Source of the DNA: Gammaproteobacteria bacterium
GTDB lineage: Bacteria > Pseudomonadota > Gammaproteobacteria > Competibacterales > Competibacteraceae
Assembly (NCBI GenBank): GCA_020846135.1
Contig: JADLEK010000075.1
Coordinates: 1 to 64,000, forward strand
Length of the DNA stretch: 64,000 nucleotides
Reading direction: 5' to 3'
Shown here in pieces: positions 36,057-42,865 of the stretch; position 1 is the stretch's first letter, and the number at the start of each line of letters is the position of its first letter. Under the pieces are notes generated by a model that ran no database searches, was not told where the DNA came from, and was given only the letters and a program-made list of their open reading frames with translations. The translations under genes and the position numbers were made by a program.

Positions 36057-36736
36057 ATGGCCCCCAATATCCTTGTAGCGGCGCACTCGGATCGCGATGT
36101 CGTCCTGATTGATCTCGGCTTGCAAGGCGGCGGCTCGCACGGCGCGTTCACCTGGGGCGTACTCGACCGCCTGCTTGAGGTGCCCTGGCTGCGCTTCGAC
36201 GGGATTTCCGCCACCTCAGCTGGTGCCATGAATGCGGTAGTGATGGCTGACGGTTATGCGGCAGGTAACCCCGAGGGCGCACGGGCCGCACTCGAAAAAT
36301 TCTGGAAACGGGTTTCTGACGGAGCGCTGCTCAGTCCCCTGCGCCGTGGCCCCCTCAGAAATTCTGACCGGCCTGTGGACCCTCGATTACTCGCCTGTCT
36401 ATCTAGCCACTGATACTCGCCTGTCTATCTAGCCACTGAACGAAATCACCTTTAACTAAAACTTGATCAAAGAGTTGCATGCAGGAGTTGCTACGGCAGG
36501 TGGCCGACCCCGGTCATTGCGAGGGTGCGGTCTGGGCCAAAATGCGCATTCACCGGATCGCCAGCGAAGAAATGACCCAACTCAGTTCCTCCTCAAAGGT
36601 TCTGGCCGAGTGGGAGTTTTTTTGTCGGCTCCGCGAGAAGGGCCGCCGCGCCGCCGAAGCGTTTCTGGACGCTCACGGGGCCGATCTGGGCGTGCGGTCA
36701 ACGATCGACCTCGACGAACTGTTGGAGGGTATTTAA
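36057..36736 (+). pseudogene. Patatin-like phospholipase pseudogene
   Basis: TTAAGGAG precedes the ATG. The 5' part keeps the oxyanion motif LGLQGGGSHGAFTWGVLDRL and the nucleophile elbow ISATSAGAMNAVV (GxSxG appears as TSAG). After about residue 100 the frame breaks near 36350 (the correct continuation is SEILTGLWTLDYSPVYLATD in another frame), a 26-bp tandem duplication follows, and the last 85 codons (36479-36733) recover a C terminus: IHRIASEEMTQLSSSSKVLA. The middle of the enzyme, including the catalytic Asp (DGG/A), is deleted. Similar patatins lie next to hydroxybutyrate genes and GntP permeases. Confidence 0.75.
36388..36439. repeat. Perfect 26-bp tandem duplication inside the patatin pseudogene
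   Basis: Bases 36388-36413 are repeated exactly at 36414-36439. The duplication adds two bases relative to the codon phase (26 = 3x8+2) and so is itself a frameshift. Confidence 0.9.
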
Positions 36737-36739
36737 CTC

Positions 36740-38191
36740 ATGGAATTGTTAGGGATTCTGCTGGGCCTCGGCGTTCTCATCTGGCTGTCGTTTCGAGGCT
36801 GGAACATTCTGGTTCTCGCGCCAGCGGCGGCATTGATCGCTGCCCTCGCCGCAGGCGAACCCCTACTGGCGCACTGGACCCAGACCTTCATGATTTCGGC
36901 GAGCGGGTTTCTCGCCCAGTTCTTTCCGCTGTTCCTCCTTGGCGCGGTGTTCGGGAAGCTCATGGACGACAGCGGTTCGGTCTCGACCATCGCCCGCTTT
37001 ATGACCGAACGGCTCGGGCCGCGCCGGGCCATACTGGCGGTCGTGCTGGCGGGCGCATTGGTCACTTACGGCGGCGTGAGCCTGTTCGTCGCCTTCTTTG
37101 TGATCGGACCGATGGCCCAGGCCCTGTTTCGGGCGGCTGATATCCCGAATCGTCTGATGCCGGCTGCCATTGCCTTGGGTGCCTCGACCTTCACCATGTC
37201 CGCCTTGCCGGGTACGCCGGCGATCCAGAACGCGATCCCCATGCCGTTCTTCGGCACCACGCCCTTCGCCGCACCGGGGTTGGGCATCATCGCAGCGATC
37301 ATCATGCTGGGTTTCGGCCTGTGGTGGCTGGCGCGCGCCGAAGCCGTTGCCCGCTGCAGGGGAGAAGGCTATGGCGACGCTCTTGTTGCTGCCGATGCCG
37401 CCGCAGACGATCCGCTGGTGCGCGAACGGGCCACGACCGCCGGTGCGTTCGACCCGGCCGAGGTGCATCACGGCCAGCATGGTAAGCAGGGTCCCGGCAT
37501 CCTGGTGGCGATCCTCCCGCTGGTCGTGGTGATCCTCGTCAATCTCACTATGTCCATGCTGGTGTTGCCGCAGCTCGATACGAGTTTTCTGGCCGAAGCG
37601 CGTTGGGGCGGGACCTCGTTCACGGCGGTGAGTGGGGTCTGGTCGGTGATCGTGGCGCTGATCTCGGCCATCGTGATCCTGGTCGCATTCAATTACCAGC
37701 GGCTGCTGGCGCTGCGTGATACGGTCGACGCCGGGGCTAACCTCAGCCCTGCCCCGGTGCTGAACGTGGCCAGCCTGGTGGGGTTTGGAGCCGTCGTGGC
37801 CGCCGTGCCGGCGTTCGAGATCGTGCGTGATTGGGTACTGTCCATCGAAGGCGGGCCACTGGTTTCTCTGGCCCTGTCCACCAACATCCTCTCCGCGTTG
37901 ACCGGTTCGGCGTCGGGCGGGATGACCATTGCCCTGGATGCGCTCGGCGCAACCTACCTGCAAATGGCGGCGGAGTTGGGCAGTGACCCGGCGTTGCTGC
38001 ACCGTGTGGCGGTGATCAGCGCGGGTACTCTCGACAACCTGCCGCACAACGGCGCTGTCGTCACGCTGCTGGCCGTCTGTGGCTCCACCCATTGGGACAG
38101 CTATTTCGACATCGTCATGGTGGGCATTGTCGGCACCATGCTCGCGCTAGTGGCGGTCATTGGCCTTGGTGCCGCCTTCGGTTCCTTCTGA
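36740..38191 (+). CDS. GntP-family permease (gluconate/hydroxybutyrate type)
   Basis: A 483-residue transporter with about 12-14 helices. FFPLFLLGAVFGKLMDDSGS, AGALVTYGGVSLFVAFFVIG and SALTGSASGGMTIALDALGA with AGTLDNLPHNGAVVTLL are GntP signatures. GGAGGG lies 10 nt before the ATG. In related genomes this permease subtype adjoins 3-hydroxybutyrate dehydrogenase and a patatin; here the patatin is broken and the dehydrogenase absent. Uptake of a hydroxy acid such as 3-hydroxybutyrate or gluconate is likely. Confidence 0.85.
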   Translation: MELLGILLGLGVLIWLSFRGWNILVLAPAAALIAALAAGEPLLAHWTQTFMISASGFLAQFFPLFLLGAVFGKLMDDSGSVSTIARFMTERLGPRRAILAVVLAGALVTYGGVSLFVAFFVIGPMAQALFRAADIPNRLMPAAIALGASTFTMSALPGTPAIQNAIPMPFFGTTPFAAPGLGIIAAIIMLGFGLWWLARAEAVARCRGEGYGDALVAADAAADDPLVRERATTAGAFDPAEVHHGQHGKQGPGILVAILPLVVVILVNLTMSMLVLPQLDTSFLAEARWGGTSFTAVSGVWSVIVALISAIVILVAFNYQRLLALRDTVDAGANLSPAPVLNVASLVGFGAVVAAVPAFEIVRDWVLSIEGGPLVSLALSTNILSALTGSASGGMTIALDALGATYLQMAAELGSDPALLHRVAVISAGTLDNLPHNGAVVTLLAVCGSTHWDSYFDIVMVGIVGTMLALVAVIGLGAAFGSF

Positions 38192-38258
38192 GGCGATTTC
38201 CGTGAAAGCCACCGTCGTGCAAATCTTTTTCAATTACGCAAACTGAAGGTGCCTGCGC

Positions 38259-39416
38259 ATGTCGTTCACCGTCCGCTTCGACCCGAATAACCAGGAAATC
38301 GTGTTGGCTGGGGCCATTCGTCCCCACAGCGGCGTGGAACTCAGCGAAGTGCGGCAGACCCTGGATCATGCCCTCAACTCGGTCAGCGGCGCCCTGTACC
38401 TGAACGCCAAGCGGCTGGCGCAGTTAAACAATGCCGGATTTCACGAAATCGTCACGTTCATCCGCAGGGCCTGCCGGCAAAAACCCGACCTCAAAATCAT
38501 CGCCATCACCTCCAGTTATGTCGGCTGGCAGGAGCGTAAGTTTGCGCTGCTCCGCCAGCTCAGCAGCAACGTTGCCGTCGAGCAGTATGACAAGGCGTTC
38601 TATCCCGGTCAGTCGGTGTTGGAGGATTCCCGTTTCATCCCGGTCCTGCGCACCCAGACCAAGCTGACCTGGCGTCATGAGCGCAAAATACTCCCACGCC
38701 ACGGTTTGCGACCAGGTATGGCGGTTGCGGACATCTGCTGCGGTATCGGCGATTTCGCCGCGCTGCTCTACAAGGAATTCCAGCCGGCGCGACTTCTGGC
38801 GATTGACCATGCCCCGCAAAGCCTTGCCTACGCCCGTCAGGTGGCCGCCGACTTTGGGATTGACGCGATTGAATATGTGCAGGGCGATGCCGCAAACCTG
38901 CTGATCGGGGACAACCAGTTTGATTTTGTGACCTGCCGCCACTCGGTGCAGGTCTTCGACCGGCCGGGACTGATCCTCAGGGAGCTGTACCGGATTTGCA
39001 AACCGGGCGGTCGCGTCTACATCACCAATGAGAAGAACTCCCACTGTCTGGGGGAGCCGCGCGCCGAAAGCATCCAGTGGACCTATAACGAAGTCGCCCG
39101 CCTCTGGGCGTACTTCAAGGGGGACATTGAGTTCGGCCCGAAGAGCCGCCGTTATCTGTACGATGCCGGTTTCGATGACATCCGCATGGAGAGTTTCATG
39201 GTCACGAACCTGGATGGCGATCCGCAGGATTTCGCCGACGTGGTTGCCGCCTGGGAAGGCTTTTTTGCCGGACAAATGGCGGTGCAGCGCGGCGACAGCG
39301 CCGAATTCATCGCCCGCTTCCGGCAGGGTTTCCAGGACCACATCTTCGCCGCATTGCACCCGAAGGGCTACGCCGGATGGCCGATCTGGGCGGCCTCGGC
39401 GCGTAAGCCGCGCTGA
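38259..39416 (+). CDS. STAS-like domain fused to a SAM-dependent methyltransferase
   Basis: A 385-residue cytosolic protein. Residues about 1-115 form a STAS-like (slr1659-type) domain; the position of the phosphorylatable serine, SSG in the STAS protein at 42378, is NAG here (L56-N57-N58-A59-G60), so it cannot be phosphorylated at that site. Residues about 135-300 are a class I methyltransferase: VADICCGIGDFAALL (156-170), LLAIDHAPQSLAYARQVA, EYVQGDAANL, FVTCRHSVQVF and LYRICKPGGRVYITNE. AAGG precedes the ATG. First gene of the four-gene cluster; 30 bp to the next. The target of methylation is unknown. Confidence 0.8.
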   Translation: MSFTVRFDPNNQEIVLAGAIRPHSGVELSEVRQTLDHALNSVSGALYLNAKRLAQLNNAGFHEIVTFIRRACRQKPDLKIIAITSSYVGWQERKFALLRQLSSNVAVEQYDKAFYPGQSVLEDSRFIPVLRTQTKLTWRHERKILPRHGLRPGMAVADICCGIGDFAALLYKEFQPARLLAIDHAPQSLAYARQVAADFGIDAIEYVQGDAANLLIGDNQFDFVTCRHSVQVFDRPGLILRELYRICKPGGRVYITNEKNSHCLGEPRAESIQWTYNEVARLWAYFKGDIEFGPKSRRYLYDAGFDDIRMESFMVTNLDGDPQDFADVVAAWEGFFAGQMAVQRGDSAEFIARFRQGFQDHIFAALHPKGYAGWPIWAASARKPR

Positions 39417-39446
39417 CGGCTGTTACAGGTCGGCCAGTATTCGCCC

Positions 39447-41798
39447 ATGAAGTTCCTGCGCCCCAAAACATTCCGTGGCAAATTCATCCTGACGGTGGGA
39501 ATCGTCGTCCTCGTCAGTATGCTGGTTTCCACCGTGCTGGCGCTGCGTAACGCCAAACTGCTGGCCAGCAACGCTACCGCCGAGATCCGGAACGGCCTGA
39601 CGCGGGCGAGCCAGGAATACCTGACCAACTACATTCAGACCACCGCACTGCGCGTCGACGCCGTCATCAACGAGACGCACGCCGAGGTCATCGCGCTGGC
39701 GGCCACCATGCAGGATCTAATCGACCGACCGCAGATAGCGAGTGCGCTCGGCAGGGCCATCACCAGCGATGTGCAGCCCAGCACTCCGCTCCAGTATGAC
39801 CCGGTGGGCAAGTGGGCGCAGAACGCGAAAGGCGCGCCATCGGTCCTCAGCGTCTGGGGTTATCTGCTCGGCCGTGACAAGAAACCGCGATCCGACGTTC
39901 AGCGCCTGATTCGCGACACTGCCGTGTTCGATCTCGTCAGCCGGAGCCTGATGACTGGCGGGGCGCGCAAGCTGCAGTTCTACTACGTCGGCCCGAAGGA
40001 CCGGCCGATCATGCGCACCACGCCCTACGCCGACCAGGCGCAGACCTACGACAAGCTGTATCCGGGGCACAATGACGCCAATTTCTGGGACTTCTTCTTC
40101 CCGGGGGTCTACGAGAGTTGGCAGGCGTGGCTCAAGGATCCGGGCCTGATTCCGGTCAAGGACAGTTACATTACGGCAACCGCGCCCTATGTCGACGCGA
40201 CTACTGCGGCGTTGATCGTCAGCTATTTTTATCCGCTGTGGACCAAGGATCGCAGCGATGTGGCCGGGATGACGGCGGTAGACATTACTCTCGATCAACT
40301 GGCCGAAATCGTTCAGAGCGTGAAGGTGGCTGACACCGGTTTCGCCTTTCTCGCGATGGAAAACGGCAACGTGCTGGCGGTCAGACCGGAAGGGGAAGCA
40401 GTGCTGGGATTGGTGACCGCTAATGCCGCGTCTGGCCAGGGCGTCACCGGCGTCGACCGGACCCTGACCAAGAGCAGTCAGGCCGAGATTCGGTCGTTGG
40501 CGATGCCGAACGATAACCGTATCTGGATTACGCACGTCAATCTCACGCAAAACGGTGGTTCCGCGCCATATATCGTCGCTTTGCAGCGGCTTAGCAAGCG
40601 TAATCTCTGGGATGGCAAAATCATCGTCGGCAGTCAGCTTGTCCTCGGCTTTGTGATCCCGGAATCCGAGATCTACGCCGCGATGACCGCAGCCCAAGCG
40701 TCGGTGGACCGATCACTGGAGCGCATTTTGCAAAGCGCTGCGATCACGGGCGTACTGACCCTGCTGGTCCTCCTGATCGTGATCGTAGCGATTTCAAAGC
40801 CGATCTCGGCTGGCCTGCAGGAACTTGCCGCCGCCGCCCGGCGTTTGAAGGACAAGGACTACTCGGTACGGATCGCTCACCCTTCCGACGATGAGGTGGG
40901 GGAAGTGGGCGTCGCTTTCAACCGCATGGCCGCAGATATCAGTTACCACACCGAGAATCTCGAACAACGGGTGCGGGACCGCACCAGCGAACTGGCGGCG
41001 GCCAGCCAGGAAATTTTCCTGCTGAACGAACGGCTGAAGCAGGAAAATGTTCGTCTGGGTTCGGAGGTGGACGTCGCACGCCGCATGCAGATGATGGTGT
41101 TGCCGAAAAGCAGCGAGCTGGCGGCGGTGCTGCATCTGGACATCGCGACCTTCATGGAGCCTGCCGCAGAAGTGGGGGGCGACTACTATGACGTCTTGCA
41201 GAGCTGTGGAAATGTCAAAGTCGGCATTGGCGACGTCACCGGACATGGGCTTGAAAGCGGGGTGTTGATGCTGATGGTGCAGTCGGTGGCGCGCGCCCTT
41301 GAAGAACAGGGCGAGAGCGACCCGGTACTGTTCCTCAGTGTCCTTAACCGCGTGATCTACAAGAACATCGTCCGCACCCAGACCGACAAATATCTAACCC
41401 TGGCGTTTGTCGACTTCCGCGAAGACGGCAAGGTGATCCTGTCCGGCCAGCATGAGGAAGTTCTGATCGTCCGCAATGGCGGGGTAGTGGAGCGCATTGA
41501 TACCGGCGACCTCGGTTTTCCGGTTGGCCTGGAGCCGGATATTTCCAGTTTCGTAGCCACGCGCTCGCTGCGCCTCGCCGGCAGGGATGTGCTGATCCTG
41601 CACACTGATGGTATTACGGAAGCGGAGAATCCAGTGGGAGAGCTGTACGGCATCGAAAGGTTGTGCGAAAGCGCGGCGCGGTACGCCAACGGTTCGGCTG
41701 AGTCGATCAAGACGGGCATCATCGGCGACCTGATGGCGTACATTGCGAATCAGAAGATTCACGATGACATCACCCTCGTCGTGGTAAAGCAGAGGTAA
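39447..41798 (+). CDS. Membrane sensor phosphatase: Cache, HAMP and PP2C (SpoIIE) domains
   Basis: A 783-residue protein. Helix 1 about 12-33; large periplasmic Cache region about 45-395 (VDITLDQLAEIVQSVKVADT, GFAFLAMENGNVLAVRPEGE); helix 2 about 430-452; HAMP about 455-510 (LKDKDYSVRIAHPSDDEVGE); coiled coil about 515-555; PP2C domain about 560-783 with all metal acids (VGGDYYDV, GDVTGHGLESG, HTDGITEAE, DDITLVV). Expected to dephosphorylate a STAS antagonist when the Cache domain binds its ligand. The stop lies 2 bp before the ATPase gene. Confidence 0.9.
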   Translation: MKFLRPKTFRGKFILTVGIVVLVSMLVSTVLALRNAKLLASNATAEIRNGLTRASQEYLTNYIQTTALRVDAVINETHAEVIALAATMQDLIDRPQIASALGRAITSDVQPSTPLQYDPVGKWAQNAKGAPSVLSVWGYLLGRDKKPRSDVQRLIRDTAVFDLVSRSLMTGGARKLQFYYVGPKDRPIMRTTPYADQAQTYDKLYPGHNDANFWDFFFPGVYESWQAWLKDPGLIPVKDSYITATAPYVDATTAALIVSYFYPLWTKDRSDVAGMTAVDITLDQLAEIVQSVKVADTGFAFLAMENGNVLAVRPEGEAVLGLVTANAASGQGVTGVDRTLTKSSQAEIRSLAMPNDNRIWITHVNLTQNGGSAPYIVALQRLSKRNLWDGKIIVGSQLVLGFVIPESEIYAAMTAAQASVDRSLERILQSAAITGVLTLLVLLIVIVAISKPISAGLQELAAAARRLKDKDYSVRIAHPSDDEVGEVGVAFNRMAADISYHTENLEQRVRDRTSELAAASQEIFLLNERLKQENVRLGSEVDVARRMQMMVLPKSSELAAVLHLDIATFMEPAAEVGGDYYDVLQSCGNVKVGIGDVTGHGLESGVLMLMVQSVARALEEQGESDPVLFLSVLNRVIYKNIVRTQTDKYLTLAFVDFREDGKVILSGQHEEVLIVRNGGVVERIDTGDLGFPVGLEPDISSFVATRSLRLAGRDVLILHTDGITEAENPVGELYGIERLCESAARYANGSAESIKTGIIGDLMAYIANQKIHDDITLVVVKQR

Positions 41799-41800
41799 GC

Positions 41801-42355
41801 ATGATGAAAGCAAGCTTTGGCGCGCAACGACCGGACGCAGCCGCTCCGGGACACTGGACCAGCCGGCTGATCCTGCATGGTTCGCTGCCGGTGGTCTGGG
41901 CGCATTGCGGCGCGACTGCGGAACTGCTCGGCGAGCTTTACTCCGGGCAGGCCGCACGCACGGGCAAGGACGCGAATGAGGCGCAGCACGGGATCAACTA
42001 CCTGACCAACGAGCTGCTGGAGAATGCAGTGAAGTTTCGTCATGCCACGGCGGACTCCATCGAACTGGATGCGAGTTTCACCGATGGCGTGTTCGAAGTT
42101 CGGGTGCGCAATCACGCCGAAGCAGAGGTCGCTGCGCGGTTCGGGCAACTGCTGGAACAACTGACCGCCAGCGATCCTAATGAACTCCTGCTGGAGCGCA
42201 TTGAGGCGAACGCGATGGGCGATTCGCCCTCAGCCTCCGGCTTGGGCATTCTGACGCTGATGAGCGACTATGGCGCCGAGTTTACCTGGCGATTCGAGCA
42301 GCCGGCGGCGGCTGCGCCGGTCATGATTCAAACGCACGCCAGTCTCCGACTGTAG
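41801..42355 (+). CDS. Anti-sigma-factor-like ATPase/serine kinase (slr1658-like)
   Basis: A 184-residue GHKL-type protein related to RsbW. N box TNELLENAVKFRH near residues 68-80; glycine box ASGLGILTLMSDYGAEFTW near 146-164. In partner switching such proteins phosphorylate a STAS protein or hold a sigma factor or other effector. It lies 2 bp after the phosphatase and 22 bp before the STAS gene. No sigma factor gene is nearby. Two consecutive ATGs are possible starts. Confidence 0.8.
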   Translation: MMKASFGAQRPDAAAPGHWTSRLILHGSLPVVWAHCGATAELLGELYSGQAARTGKDANEAQHGINYLTNELLENAVKFRHATADSIELDASFTDGVFEVRVRNHAEAEVAARFGQLLEQLTASDPNELLLERIEANAMGDSPSASGLGILTLMSDYGAEFTWRFEQPAAAAPVMIQTHASLRL

Positions 42356-42377
42356 TGCCGATACGGGGAAATTCAGA

Positions 42378-42725
42378 GTGGAAATCAAGACAAATGATTA
42401 TCGGGTCTGGGCTGACGGCAACACGATTTACTATGAGGGGACGATGCGCCTGTCGAGTCCGGAGGATTACGCGCCGATCCAGGCCCTGATGAAACAGGTG
42501 CTGGAGGCAGCGGAGGCCAATGCGGGTCGCGTTGATCTGGACCTGATGGGGCTTGAATTCCTCAACAGCTCGGGAATCAACCTGTTTGCGAAATTCACGA
42601 TTGAGGTGCGCAATCGCGGCGGGGTGGGCCTCGGGGTGCGCGGAACCGCGCGGATTCCATGGCACGCCAAGTCGCTGCCGAATTTGAAGAAGCTGTTTCC
42701 GGCCCTGGATTTGCAGATTCTCTGA
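42378..42725 (+). CDS. STAS-domain anti-anti-sigma-like protein (slr1659-like)
   Basis: A 115-residue single-domain protein starting at GTG, with GGGGAA about 8 nt upstream. The STAS motif VDLDLMGLEFLNSSGINLFA contains the candidate phosphoserine S65 (SSG), as in SpoIIAA. It is the likely substrate of the ATPase at 41801 and of the PP2C sensor at 39447. Last gene of the cluster; a 32-bp tandem repeat follows. Confidence 0.85.
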   Translation: MEIKTNDYRVWADGNTIYYEGTMRLSSPEDYAPIQALMKQVLEAAEANAGRVDLDLMGLEFLNSSGINLFAKFTIEVRNRGGVGLGVRGTARIPWHAKSLPNLKKLFPALDLQIL

Positions 42726-42778
42726 GGCTGATTGAGCATCGCCGGCTACCGATATGAGGTTTGGCCGACTTCGGACAA

Positions 42779-42842
42779 AGAAAATACCAGCCGGGCGGCG
42801 CGGTTCTAAGAGAAAATACCAGCCGGGCGGCGCGGTTCTAAG
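42779..42842. repeat. Perfect 32-bp tandem duplication after the STAS gene
   Basis: Bases 42779-42810 recur exactly at 42811-42842, in the 140-bp gap between the convergent STAS and ABC transporter genes. Each unit contains AGCCGGGCGGCGCGGTTC. No strong hairpin or T-tract is seen. Confidence 0.9.
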
Positions 42843-42865
42843 GGTCTATCACAAGGTGGGCGGTC

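Noticed and set aside
36863..38092. 409-codon minus-strand frame opposite the GntP permease
   Set aside because: Low-complexity Arg/Gln/His translation typical of an antisense shadow; the plus strand is a clear transporter.
38424..39359. 311-codon minus-strand frame opposite the STAS-methyltransferase
   Set aside because: Antisense of conserved methyltransferase motifs; no signal of its own.
42726..42865. 32-bp repeats as a start of a CRISPR array
   Set aside because: The two copies are directly adjacent with no spacer and there are only two; no cas genes are present.
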